Origin: Vitis vinifera
Lineage: Eukaryota > Streptophyta > Magnoliopsida > Vitales > Vitaceae
Assembly (NCBI RefSeq): GCF_030704535.1
Contig: NC_081821.1
Span: forward strand, 7,517,001 to 7,581,000
DNA: 64,000 nt
Reading direction: 5' to 3'
Made by a program: the position numbers and the translations under genes. The notes beneath the pieces are model-generated. The model had not been told where the DNA came from. It searched no databases and saw nothing but the letters and a program-made list of their open reading frames with translations. How positions within the stretch are numbered: the first letter of the stretch is position 1; every line of letters starts with the position of its first letter. Positions 23,238 through 34,340 of this stretch are shown here, piece after piece.

Positions 23238-25183
23238 GAGAAGTTGTATCAGTTTTCAGAATTTGGTTATTATGATTCAATATAACTGTAAAAGAAATTC
23301 ATTCACCAGGGACTCTATATTCTTTGATCCACATATGAAGAACATTCTGTGTTCTTTTTTCCTTTTTCTTTTCGCATTTTGATCAAATGTAAGAAATCCA
23401 AAGCATCAGTGTCGTGGATCCTATTTTTGTTGTAACAGAGGATTAAATCTGAATCTGTATTGGCAGGCACTCAATTCTTTTATTAAGCTTTATCTCACCA
23501 TTTTTTTTCTCCTTAGATATTTGTTCTTCTGGTGCTGTCTTTACTTAATTTAGTGTGTACTTGAGTTGTAGCAATTGGAGAAGCCTCATAATCACCCTTG
23601 TCATGATCCACCCCCTTACTACTCAAATTGTTGACCTTTTCCTGATCCAAGTTTGCATTCATTGCTCCTAATTACCTTATCTTTTTGCTGAATTTTCAAC
23701 TCAGATATAAATTTTATTAATATTCAAGTTTCTTCTCACCGTCCCGGAAAGGACAGCTTGACGGTAGATGGAAGAAAAGAATAAGACATCCTATTTTTAA
23801 GATTTTATTTTATTTATTTTTAAATATAAACTAAGGCTTGATAACTATTTTGAAAAAAATTATTATATTTCGTAGAATAAAAGTTTATTTGAAAACTTAA
23901 AATGCTTTTAACTTATTTTTTAATATTTTCAAATATGTTTTAAAAATAATTTTTATATTCAATGTTTTATTATTAATCATTTTACATGTATGTATAATTA
24001 TTTTTTAAAAACAATCTTCATAAAATAAGTAAAAGTAATATAAAATAACTAAAAGATGTTTTATAAAAATATCATATTTTCTGTTCTTAAGAATATAAAA
24101 TAAAAAATAGTTTTTTATATTTAGAAAACGACACTTGACAAGCAATCACTTATACATTAGATCCTAAATGTTATTTTCATTCTCATAATAAAAATTATGC
24201 ATGTTTATTGTTTCCCTTTGAATCTATTTGATAATTATTTTCGATTTTCTATTCTTTAAAATAAATAAAAAATAAATTAAGAAAATACTTTGATAATTAA
24301 AAAACAAAAAATATAGTGCTTTTAGAGAACATCTTTTAGTTGTTTTTTATTGTTTTAAAAAATAATTATATAAATATAAAAAATAATTAAAAATAAAATA
24401 TTGCATATAATTTTTTTTAAAATATAGAAAATATCTTCCAAGGAAGCCTTTAATTTTCTGATTTGAAGTGTCCATTTGGATTTTTTTTTTTTTTTAAAAA
24501 AAAAATAGTGAAAGGATTAAGGCTAGAATTTTAAAATTTCTGAAAGGAATTTTTAATTAGCTTACCAAATATATATCAAGAAGTGGAAGCAGCACCGACT
24601 TTTGAGAAAATAAAAAGCATGAAGGGGTGTTGGGGTCAACCTAGCGCTCCAACACTGCAATATCTTAAAGAGGGATTTGGGTGGTGAGGAATTCCCAGAT
24701 AAGATAGAGAAATGGAAAGTCGCCCATTCCCCCTCATTCCCCCAGCTGGGTACGCGGTATTTGAACCTCCATGTTGGTTGGTAGTTAATGGACAGATCAA
24801 GGAGTTTGGGCCTTATAGGTGCACCGCACACATCGCTCCCAGTTCGCTTCATTCAACTCTTTACCAAGTCTCCTACCTTTACTCTTCCATACATTGGTGC
24901 AAGCACGTCCTTCTCCTTACATGCTTCCCACAATCTTCCTTCTCTCTCCCACTCTTTCAAGCATTTTTCGGAACTCAAATTTCTCCAAAACCCCACGTTC
25001 ACTATTGAGTCTCTCCTCCTTGCATGCCTCAAAAACATACATCAACTTTTCCAAACTTTCTAGCTTTCTTTCCCTTGGAAAGACTTGCTCCTGGCTTAGC
25101 CACTCTATGTGTGCTCTTCCAGCACCACCACCACCATCACTACTGTTTTGACGCCACCATTCTTGATAGCGTGGTGCGAGGTG
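23238..25183. other. Intergenic region between the LON/RING gene and the receptor kinase
   Basis: The first 250-300 bases are probably the 3' UTR of the LON/RING gene. The interval 23820-24440 is transposon debris (separate entry). From about 24580 the sequence becomes GC-balanced and C/T-rich, as expected for the promoter and 5' leader of the receptor kinase. No other gene seen. Confidence 0.55.
23828..24440. mobile_element. One or two degenerate hAT-type MITEs
   Basis: The left piece starts GGCTTGATAACTATTTTGAA and ends near 24150 with AAAACGACACTTGACAAGCA, a loose inverted pair. A second piece from about 24222 begins TATTTGATAATTATTTTCGA with a similar interior. Both are A/T-rich and non-coding. 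Ends are too worn for a target duplication. Confidence 0.4.
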
Positions 25184-27811
25184 ATGGGAGGAGGAGATAT
25201 GTATGGGGTGTCGGTGCCTCGGACCTTCTCCTCCCTCTCCCTTCTTTTCCTTTCTGTCCTCCTCTTCAGCTTCACAACCCCCACTGACGCAAAAGATGAC
25301 AATTCTTCTTCCTCTTCTGCTTCTTTGAAGTACACTCCTGATGATAATTACCTCATCAACTGTGGCTCATCCCATAGCACCAGGCTTGAGGATGGCCGGA
25401 CTTTCAAGTCTGATCCTGAGTCAGCCTCTTATCTTTCGACCAATGAAGATGTGCAGACTACTGTGAATTCTATTTCCGTTAGTGACTCTTCTTCTATGTC
25501 ATTGACCTTGTATCTGTCTGCAAGGATCTTCCCTGATCAATCCACCTACAGTTTCTTCATTGCTCGGCCGGGCCGGCATTGGATTCGACTTTACTTTTAT
25601 CCACTTCTTCACCCTCTGTATGATTTAACCGCTGCCGTCTTTACTGTCAGCACCGATAAGGTTGTCCTTTTACATGACTTCTCAATGAAGGATAATACTA
25701 CGTTGATGTTTAAGGAATACCTTGTTAACATCTCATCCAACAGAGTCTTCCTCAGGTTCTCTCCCAAGAAGAATTCTTATGCATATATCAATGCTATCGA
25801 GCTTGTCTCTGCGCCTGACTCTCTGATCTCAGATTCAGCGTCTGCAGTTTCACCAGTTGGGAATTTCAGTGGCTTGTCTAATTATGCCCTAGAGATATCT
25901 TATAGGTTGAATGTTGGAGGGCCATTGATAACTTCTGCAAATGATTCATTGTCCAGGACATGGGAACCTGATAATGAGTTCATGACCTTCCCACAAGGGG
26001 CTCAAAATGTTTCTGTTTCTCCCAAGATTATTGAGTACCCGGAGGGTGGGGCCACCCAACTCATTGCCCCAAATTGGGTCTATGCATCAGCAGACGAGAT
26101 GGCGGAATCCGGTGTGTCAGAGCCTAATTTCAACCTCACTTGGAAGATGAGTGTTTCTCCAGGCTTCTCCTACTTGATCAGGATGCACTTCTGTGACATT
26201 GTGAGCAAGAGCCTCAATGACTTATACTTCAATGTATATATTAATGGGATGATGGGCGTGTCGGGTCTTGACCTCTCGACCCTCACCTCAGGCCTTGCTA
26301 TTGCTTACTATAAGGATTTTGTGCTCAATGCCACAGCCATCACAAATGGTTCCATAATGGTTCAGGTTGGCCCGGCTTCTAACCTTGGTTCAGGCCAATC
26401 AAATGCCATTCTTAATGGCTTGGAAGTCATGAAGATGAGTAACATGGCAGGAAGCTTGGACGGCTTATTCAATGTTGATGAGTCATTCAAGGGGAGTTCA
26501 GGATCAAAGAAAATGAAGATTCTTGCAGCTGTCGGTTTGATCATGGCCATAACAGCAATGCTGTTGCTTGGAATGGTTTTTTTTCGGTGGCAGAAGAGGC
26601 CAAAAGACTGGGAGAAGAAAAACAGCTTCTCATCATGGCTTCTACCTCTACATGCCGGCCAGTCTAGTTTCCTGTCCAGCAAGAGTGGATCCCAGAGATC
26701 AAATTTGTATGGCTCTCACAAGAGCAAGAGTGGTTACTCTAGCTTTTTGTCCTCCGGACTTGGTCTTGGTCGGTTATTCTCTTTTGCCGAGCTTCAAGAT
26801 GCGACCCGTAATTTTGATGAGAAGGCAGTGATCGGTGTTGGTGGATTTGGGAAGGTGTATCTTGGGGAGTTGGAAGATGGAACCAAGCTTGCCATTAAGC
26901 GAGGAAATGCCAATTCAGAGCAAGGTATAAATGAATTTCAAACAGAAATACAAATGCTGTCAAAGCTCCGGCATCGCCACCTTGTTTCACTTATTGGGTA
27001 CTGTGATGAACAATCGGAGATGATCCTCGTTTATGAATACATGGCTAATGGCCCGCTTCGTGACCACATCTATGGTTCAAACCTGCCCCATCTCTCTTGG
27101 AAACAACGGCTGGACATCTGCATTGGTGCTGCTCGGGGGCTGCATTATCTCCACACTGGTGCGGCACAAGGCATAATCCACCGGGATGTGAAGACCACCA
27201 ACATTCTTCTGGATGACAACTTTGTCGCAAAAGTTTCGGATTTTGGCCTCTCAAAAGCTGCTCCCACATTGGAACAAACCCATGTGAGCACAGCCGTGAA
27301 AGGCAGTTTTGGATATCTTGATCCGGAGTACTTCAGGAGGCAGCAGCTCACAGAAAAATCGGATGTTTACTCTTTTGGGGTTGTCCTTTTTGAGGTGTTG
27401 TGTGCTAGGCCTGCTATAAACCCAGCACTGCCAAGGGAGCAGGTTAATTTGGCTGAGTGGGCAATGCAGTGGAACAGGAAGGGCATGATAGAGAAGATAG
27501 TTGATCCTCATATTGCCGGCACTGTCAGCTCGGGATCTCTGAAGAAGTACGTGGAAGCAGCAGAGAAGTGTTTGGCAGAACATGGGGTGGATCGGCCCTC
27601 TATGGGAGATGTATTGTGGAACTTGGAGTATGCTTTGCAGATGCAGGAGGCATCCTCACTAATTGATCCTCTGGATAGCAGTGCAAAGCTTATTACTTTG
27701 GAACCAGGCAAGGAGGAGCCTAAAGGGGCTGCATCAACCCCAGTCAGTGATGATTCTGAAGTAACAGTAGGGTCTCCCGTATTTTCTCAGACTGGGTTTC
27801 AGGGAAGGTAA
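25184..27811 (+). CDS. CrRLK1L (malectin-like) receptor-like serine/threonine kinase
   Basis: Intronless, 875 residues from the ATG at 25184; the open frame extends upstream only to a GTG. The N-terminal hydrophobic segment ([14 protein letters not shown], ending near residue 36) is a signal peptide. The ectodomain (about 45-410) is a tandem malectin-like region ([41 protein letters not shown]) with several N-glycosylation sequons. A membrane span lies at about 445-468. The kinase has a glycine loop [11 protein letters not shown] (about 551), ATP lysine K572, HRD aspartate D668, DFG aspartate D686 and [10 protein letters not shown], so it looks catalytically intact. The kinase closely resembles the Arabidopsis group At5g61350 (CAP1/ERULUS) with At2g21480/At4g39110; orthology was not tested. 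Family members sense wall state, often through RALF peptides, and regulate cell expansion and tip growth. Confidence 0.95.
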   Translation: MGGGDMYGVSVPRTFSSLSLLFLSVLLFSFTTPTDAKDDNSSSSSASLKYTPDDNYLINCGSSHSTRLEDGRTFKSDPESASYLSTNEDVQTTVNSISVSDSSSMSLTLYLSARIFPDQSTYSFFIARPGRHWIRLYFYPLLHPLYDLTAAVFTVSTDKVVLLHDFSMKDNTTLMFKEYLVNISSNRVFLRFSPKKNSYAYINAIELVSAPDSLISDSASAVSPVGNFSGLSNYALEISYRLNVGGPLITSANDSLSRTWEPDNEFMTFPQGAQNVSVSPKIIEYPEGGATQLIAPNWVYASADEMAESGVSEPNFNLTWKMSVSPGFSYLIRMHFCDIVSKSLNDLYFNVYINGMMGVSGLDLSTLTSGLAIAYYKDFVLNATAITNGSIMVQVGPASNLGSGQSNAILNGLEVMKMSNMAGSLDGLFNVDESFKGSSGSKKMKILAAVGLIMAITAMLLLGMVFFRWQKRPKDWEKKNSFSSWLLPLHAGQSSFLSSKSGSQRSNLYGSHKSKSGYSSFLSSGLGLGRLFSFAELQDATRNFDEKAVIGVGGFGKVYLGELEDGTKLAIKRGNANSEQGINEFQTEIQMLSKLRHRHLVSLIGYCDEQSEMILVYEYMANGPLRDHIYGSNLPHLSWKQRLDICIGAARGLHYLHTGAAQGIIHRDVKTTNILLDDNFVAKVSDFGLSKAAPTLEQTHVSTAVKGSFGYLDPEYFRRQQLTEKSDVYSFGVVLFEVLCARPAINPALPREQVNLAEWAMQWNRKGMIEKIVDPHIAGTVSSGSLKKYVEAAEKCLAEHGVDRPSMGDVLWNLEYALQMQEASSLIDPLDSSAKLITLEPGKEEPKGAASTPVSDDSEVTVGSPVFSQTGFQGR

Positions 27812-28554
27812 AATCCAGAGGCAAGAAGATTTGAATACTATTAGTTTCACTTTGGCAGAAACCTTGATGCAGTCTGCAGAAAAGGGCACAAGTTCTGAAT
27901 TGATCTTAAATTCCTTTCAGCTCTCACCTCTTTCTTCACAAAATCAATCCTAGCAAGACACGTCACTTGAATTTCTATTATGGATTTGGTTCTCTCTAGA
28001 TTGTGTTATGCGGAATGAAATTTCTTTTTCCTCCTTTCAAATGTTTTTTTTTTTTTTCTCATTCAAGGTTTATTGGTTAATGTCTCAATTTCCACTTTAT
28101 CAATCGTATTGTCTCTCGCATGTTCTCCACTTCCTTCAAAAGTGTTTTCTAGAAGTACCGTCAAACGGATTGTTCATGCCATATTATCTACCAAAAAAAG
28201 GGGGCCATATTTGTTGGACACTAGCATAGTTTTGATTGGGCCTGTGGAAGCCATCAATCATGAGCTACTGAGATGCTTGGAGCTGCCTCTGAAAAAATTG
28301 AGGACACGAATGGGCCAGAATTTAGCCAATGCCCAGGCCCAGGCCCAGGCCCATCCTCGGGCACTGGGCTACTATTGGGTTCCTAAAGTCAGGCTTGACT
28401 TACAAAAGTTGGGAACTGCGAATACATTTTCCTTCTTGCGATTCACACTCAACTGAAATCCAACCCAATATGGAAATGGGCTTTTGACCCAAGTGCTTGA
28501 GTTTGACCCAATTTCCCTATTTATGAGAAGCAAACTTGGATGGTTTTAATCTGC
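27812..28554. other. 3' flank of the receptor kinase, no further gene
   Basis: The first few hundred bases probably contain the 3' UTR. An open frame over 28073-28456 lacks an ATG start and any recognisable domain, and contains a CCCAGG repeat (28332-28350). I do not call it a gene. Confidence 0.5.
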
Positions 28555-28732
28555 ATGTGGATTTTGAAAGTTTTGAGTAAGAATTTGAGGGAAGGAAAAA
28601 TACGAGGAAAGGATAAATGAAAAAAAATAAAAATTAATAAATTCCTTTTTCATATTTGTTTAAATTTATTCTACTTGTTTTTTCCTTTTATATATAAAAT
28701 TAAAATAATTTGGAAATGTATAAAACTTTAAA

Positions 28733-29055
28733 GCTATGTTTGGTTCTTGGAAAATTCGAGGGAAAATGTGAGGGAAAAAAATAGAAAGGAAAAGTGAAAG
28801 AAAAGAAAAAATAAAGGAAAATACAAAATAAATTCAAAATCAATAAATTATTTTTATATGTTTTTTCAAACTCATTTCACTTAGTTTACTCTATTATATA
28901 AATATTAAATCATTTTAAAACATATAAATTTTTAACTAATTTTAATTATATTTAATTTTCTTTAAAAAACTTTATGGTGAAATCAAACATAAAAATACCA
29001 TTTTTCTTAGTTTTTTTTTCTTTCTTTAATATTTTTCCAGAATCAAACATACCCT
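28733..29055. mobile_element. MITE with GTTTGGTTCTTGGAAAAT-type ends
   Basis: The left end, GCTATGTTTGGTTCTTGGAA, is mirrored at the right end (complement: GGGTATGTTTGATTCTGGAA). The interior is A/T-rich and non-coding, about 320 bp. The flanks at 28560-28732 and 29056-29150 resemble its own interior, suggesting insertion into an older copy. Confidence 0.6.
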
Positions 29056-29800
29056 AACTAATTCTAATTATTTTATATTTTTTTAATAATAAAGCCAAAT
29101 ATGATAAACTCATTTTTTTTAATATTTTCCTCGAATTAAATATGATGTAAAGAAATGATGAAAAATAGGAAATCTCCATTGAAACTCCAAAGTATTAACA
29201 ATGATTAGGCCTATCATAATAGAGTATAGTCTAAAGAAAATGTCAATTTAAATCCCAAGGATTAGATAAGGGATGAACAGAATGAGGATAACCCAAATGT
29301 CCCATCTCACATTAGACTTTTGATATTCACCACCTTAGAGTATTGGGTGTTATTAATTTTTATAACAAAGTATATTAAGCAAAGCATTAATGTACAATCT
29401 ACTTTTGTCGGCAAAGTACAGGCATTTTGAGAAGCATTAACTTAAATTAATTTATCAATTATTTGGATGATGTAAGATTATAATCATTTTCATTTTTATA
29501 TCTTCTAAAATATTTTATAGTTTATTTAGTAGTACAACATGCAAAAATTTAAAGAGGAATTAATTCTTTACATGGTCAAGAGAATTGACCAAGCATTGGG
29601 CTAATCTAACCCAACCATTTAAGTTGAAGTTTTATCTAATTTCAAGCATTTATATCCTCATCTTTCTCAAAATATCAAATTTTAGTCATCCATTATGTAT
29701 AAGAAAATAAGGTTGTTGACAATCATATTAAATTAGTTCATTGTCGTACTTCACAAAAAATGTAACCAATCAAGTTATATGTTATTGTAAGAAAAATTAG
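29056..29800. other. AT-rich spacer, no gene
   Basis: A/T-rich sequence without recognisable frames. The beginning resembles MITE interior; the rest is featureless. Confidence 0.45.
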
Positions 29801-29824
29801 GTTAATCCAACTTATCGTAATCAT

Positions 29825-31200
29825 CCTAGAAGGGGGTGAATAGGGTGATGTATTTTTTTTATAAATTTAAATAATGTGAATGCAAGAGATAATTATATTC
29901 AAGTATATAATAAAATATAAAAACAATTGTATATAAATTAAGAGAATAAGAAAAAGAGAATACAAATACAAGATTTTTGTAGTGGTTCGGCACAACCCAA
30001 CCTATGTCCACTCTCCTCTAACTTTAATCTCAAGCTTGAGGTTCCACTATTTCAAGGCATCCAAATCAAGTCTTCAAGTAATACAATTGAATTATGGTTT
30101 CAATCCATCATTTTGGACTTTTGGCTCCAAACACCATTTACATTTCTTAAAAGATACCCCACTCTTGAACAACCCCTCAAGTGATACTCCATACCTCACA
30201 TTTAGATTCTTCATCTCAAAGATATATAAATAATTTTACAAAATCCTAGTACAAAACTTTAGGCTCAAATTATATAAGAAAAACTATGATTGAATGGTGC
30301 ACTAATGGTATGCAAATTTTAGATCAATAGTGCACTAAAAAATACTCTCCCAATGCTCAAATATATTTAAGAAATGTTTATAAAGGTTAAGCTCATAAAA
30401 CAATAAAGGTTGAAGTCTTTTTATAGAAGAAAAATGTCAAACTAGCCGTTGGTGTTCGACTAATCGAGTTAGGGGTCGACCGATTGGCTAACCGTAAGCA
30501 TTTAATATTTGGCAGGTGATCGTTAGACCTCGATCAGTTGAGTTGGGGGTCAACTGATTCCTTCCAATTCAACTGGTTATACCGTTTTTGACTCAATAAC
30601 CAACTTTTTCAATTTAAAACATTTTAAATAAGTTTGGAAAACATTTAATACAAGGTTTTAGTTGAAAACATGAAATCATCTAATTTTAAAAGATTTAAAA
30701 TTAAAAAAACTCTTTGATGATTTTGGTGCATAAGTAAAAAATGTAATGCATAAAAATCCTAATATATCAACAACCTTACAAAGAGATCATATGAAACTTG
30801 GATATTGAAAAACACTTCTCTTTAAGGTTTTTTTTTTCTTAGTGATTTCTCTTTACATTGATTTGTCTTTGTGATTGTTACTTTGGAAATCAAATTGCCT
30901 AAACACACTTGAAATATAATCATTAATTCTAAATCTTGTTTTGTTATCATTAAAACTGAGATTAACCAAATTTTGGTTTCACAGTTATGTATTCATTTAT
31001 TTAATCATATTACTTTGTATTTTAACCTCAATTTTTTATATTATAATCTCATTATTTATATATATATTTTTTAACCTTTGGTTATATTATCTGTATCTTT
31101 ATCTAATGACTTAAATTTTGTTATATATTTTTAATATTTATTATTAAATCTTTTGTAGGTACCAAGTCGATCCCGAGAATTTTACCCACATCATATTATG
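29825..31200. mobile_element. Probable degraded retroelement (LTR-like) sequence
   Basis: It starts with CCTAGAAGGGGGTGAATAGG, then contains GTAGTGGTTCGGCACAACCC and CCTATGTCCACTCTCC. Later comes a GC-richer part with CGACTAATCGAGTTAGGGGT and CGACCGATTGGC. Such combinations are familiar from dispersed plant LTR-type repeats, but I see no paired LTRs, primer-binding site or coding domain. The family and borders are inferred and uncertain. Confidence 0.35.
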
Positions 31201-31941
31201 GGAGTTTATCATGGATCATTTGAATCAAATGACTTCTTCCATCATTTTCACAATTAGCCCGTTTTGACAAAAGACCAATCAATTTTCTTCAAATGTCCCC
31301 CTATATATATAAAGAGACAAATTTCATATAAGCATGACATAAGTAAATCTTAAATCTTAAATCTTAGAGACGTAAGTGATAGTCAGTGGACTAAGAAAAG
31401 GTTGTAAACTTACCTTTAATTTAAAGGAATATATCATTGTAAGATAGAATTTTAGTGATCAAGCAAAGTCTCAAAAGTTGGTCTAAATTTTACTATTTAG
31501 GGATGCTTCTTAATCCAACTCCACCGACTATGTAACCCTTTGTTTAAAAAACAATATATTCCATATACACGTCTCTATTTGACCTTTAAAGCTTGAAGTT
31601 TTGTGCATCTTTGGTAATGGGAGCATTCCCATTTGGCTTGTTTTATTTTTTTAGATAGAAGATTAATCATTTTTAGTTAGGGGGTCACCAATAATATGGA
31701 CCCTTTAACAATACTAGTAATAGAGAGGCCATCCTTTATTATTCCTTCCACCATTAAACAACAAATTAAAAATGTGGTTATAGCAAGAGAAACATCCCAA
31801 CTAACCATTTTAGGTCAAAAGGGCTATGCACCCACCCCATCATACCTCATCAACTTTGTGGGTATTCACCCACTCCCATCTATTATTAGGTTGGGTCTTC
31901 TTCCTTATATGCCCATCAACGAAGATTATATATATATATAT

Positions 31942-32280
31942 AACTCGGGTACAAGATTATGGGATTCGAAAAAATATATACATGAAATCATTTAATTATT
32001 GATATATTTTCGGTACTTACTAAGAATGCACCCTTTAATGTCATAGTAGAACTCAGTCGTGAATACGATTTTGGATATAAAATTATGGGATCTGAAAAAA
32101 TTGTACACATGACATTATTTAATTAGTGATATATTATAGTAAAACTCGACCATGAATATGATTTTAAATATAAAATTATGGGATTTAAAAAAGCATATAC
32201 GTAACATCAGTTGATTAATGATATATTTTTAATAATTATTTAGTAGAACTCAATCGTGAATATGATTTTGTTATATATTG
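31942..32280. repeat. Degenerate tandem repeat, about 3.5 units of 95-105 bp
   Basis: The units share GAACTCAGTCGTGAATACGA, then GATATAAAATTATGGGAT, then ACATCA.TTAATTA.TGATATATT. Unit starts are near 32047, 32141 and 32245, with a partial unit at 31942. Non-coding, function unknown. Confidence 0.6.
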
Positions 32281-33359
32281 GGGTGTAATATATGTTATTT
32301 CGGCCTTCATTTCAAGTGAAAGAGAAGGTGTTGATAAATCAAATGAAGACAAAGGTGTATCATTCCATGGTCGAGTCTCCATTGGTATCTGCAGGATATT
32401 TTTTTTTTTTTGGTGGGTATTATTATTATAATTTCCTTGCAAGGTAAGACTCAATATCCTTGACAAACACATAACAAGAGAGAAAGCAATGGTCCAACGC
32501 CCTTGAATAGAGCGTGATCCACACCCACCACCATATTGAACTTGGAGTGATGGATTTGGAGAAAAAAAAAAAAAACTTTTCTCTTCAATGGAGGCCAGTG
32601 TCGGTCCAAAATTTTCCTTCCATTTTCCCTTCTAGAGGTGAGAATAAAGTGGAAAATCCTCCCCATTCCTTGATAAAAAAATGGGTTGAAATTTCAAAGA
32701 AAGTAGTCATTTTTCTCCCCCTAAACTCGGCTTTCAACAGATGGGAATTGTATGTTTGGATGCTAAGCAGGACAGCGAGGAGAGAGTAAGATGGAAAGGC
32801 TCCTTATCCAGAGTGATTGGAAGACATGTGCCACACATGTTAAAAAGGGAATTGAGAGTAACATCAAAATTAAATAGAATAATTGGAGTGATGGAATAAA
32901 TATAGGAGTGAATTAGAAGGTACCCAAAAACAGAGAGTCTAGGCATCAACAAGTGTGATACAAGGTAACACATTTACATAAAGAAAAAAAGGTGAACTTT
33001 CCATGATTTTTTCTCTTTCTTTTTTTCACTTTGGACTACTCAACTGAGGGTGGAAATCCCAAAGACCAAAACTCCATTGTGTCCAAAAGACTTGACTGTT
33101 AACAACAAAGCTCAAACAACTCCCAACAGCAGCAATGTTCTGTTAGTTTTGAGTTGTTGGCCAATCTATTCACCCAAGGCACCAACCTTTCCAAACCCCC
33201 CCAAGCTACCATAAAAAAGAAGTGGGAGAGAGACCTATTAAAGAAAATTAGGAATGGGAGGAAACTTCAATACCTTCTACATTTCTTTCATATACAAGGT
33301 ATAGGTGAAGCATCCATTTCGCCTGCATCAACATTTCAGTGGAGAGGCCTTCAATTCCA
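32281..33359. other. Upstream region of the 33360 membrane-protein gene
   Basis: No gene recognised; sequence becomes more GC-balanced towards 33360. It probably holds the promoter and 5' UTR of the following gene, but I cannot identify a TATA box with confidence. Confidence 0.4.
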
Positions 33360-34340
33360 ATGGAGAGAACAGGGAGGATTATGAGAAGATCAGTCTATAC
33401 TTTTCTTCAACAGTATCAGTTCTTCACCTCAACTGCAGCCCTTCTTGTGCTCCCCTTCTCTGCCTCTATTCTCCTCTCACAAGCCTTCCTACCCTTCTCC
33501 TCGCCTCTCCTACCGGTGATTCATGATCGGTTGCAGTTTCTTTTTAAGGCTGCAGGGTTCCCTCCTTCATCCCAATTCTTCACCATTCTCAATCTGAAAC
33601 TCTCTCAAACCATTTCTTCCTCCATTTTCACTCTCCCATTCACCATATCTTTCCTTCTCATTGGGAAAGCATGTATAATTCAGGCTCTCAATCACAATAA
33701 ACCGGGTTTTCCACCTTCCTTTTCTTCTTTCATATCCCTTTACTGCCCCCTCCTCATCACCTATATTTGGAACTCATTATTGATCCTTTCTGCAAACGCC
33801 ACAGCCTTTTCTGTTCTCTTCATCGCCTTCAATTGTCTGGAAGGATTGGGATACTCTTCTCCCAACTTCGTCCCCTTCCTCTCAGCTGCAGCAGCCATCC
33901 TCTACTCCATCATTCTGGCCAATTCTCTCATAATTTGCAACTTGGCATTGGTATTATCAGGGATGGAGAGGTGTGGAGGATATATTGCAATTCTCAAGGC
34001 CTGTGTCATGATTCGAGGAAGAACATCAACTGCATTATCATTAGCTCTGCCAATTAATCTGGCCTTGGCTGCAGTTGAAGCACTGTTCCAATACCGGGTT
34101 GTAAGAGCTTATCATATTTCTGGGAAGCCCAGATCTTCCATCGCTTTAGAGGGGCTGTTCATCGCTTACATGTACTCCATCCTTGTAGTGCTTGATACTA
34201 TTGTGAGTTGCATATTCTTCAAAAGATGTAAGAGAGGTTGCTGGACAGATCAGGATGGTACACACTCTTACCGCATTGAAATTGCAGAAGAGGGTGGTAA
34301 AGCTTTCGAAAACACAAGAATTTCAGAGGAACTTCCATGA
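33360..34340 (+). CDS. Polytopic membrane protein of unknown function, intronless
   Basis: 326 residues from the ATG at 33360 (MERTGRIMRRSVYTFLQQYQ); the upstream extension of the frame has only a GTG. A basic N-terminus is followed by five or six hydrophobic segments. These lie at about 22-44 (STAALLVLPFSASILLSQAF), 83-105, 125-160 (possibly two), 170-200 (SAAAAILYSIILANSLIICN), 221-243 and 263-287. The C-terminal tail of about 40 residues is hydrophilic and cytoplasm-like, rich in charged residues. It resembles uncharacterised multi-spanning plant proteins with the same LPFSASILLSQ-type first span. No catalytic or transport motif is visible, so no function is assigned. It converges on the formin gene, which lies on the other strand. 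Confidence 0.85.
   Translation: MERTGRIMRRSVYTFLQQYQFFTSTAALLVLPFSASILLSQAFLPFSSPLLPVIHDRLQFLFKAAGFPPSSQFFTILNLKLSQTISSSIFTLPFTISFLLIGKACIIQALNHNKPGFPPSFSSFISLYCPLLITYIWNSLLILSANATAFSVLFIAFNCLEGLGYSSPNFVPFLSAAAAILYSIILANSLIICNLALVLSGMERCGGYIAILKACVMIRGRTSTALSLALPINLALAAVEALFQYRVVRAYHISGKPRSSIALEGLFIAYMYSILVVLDTIVSCIFFKRCKRGCWTDQDGTHSYRIEIAEEGGKAFENTRISEELP

Noticed and set aside
25109..25183. Upstream extension of the receptor kinase frame
   Set aside because: It begins with GTG rather than ATG; the ATG at 25184 is followed directly by a proper signal peptide.
28073..28456. 127-codon open frame after the receptor kinase
   Set aside because: No ATG at its start, no domain, and a repeated CCCAGG stretch; probably chance.
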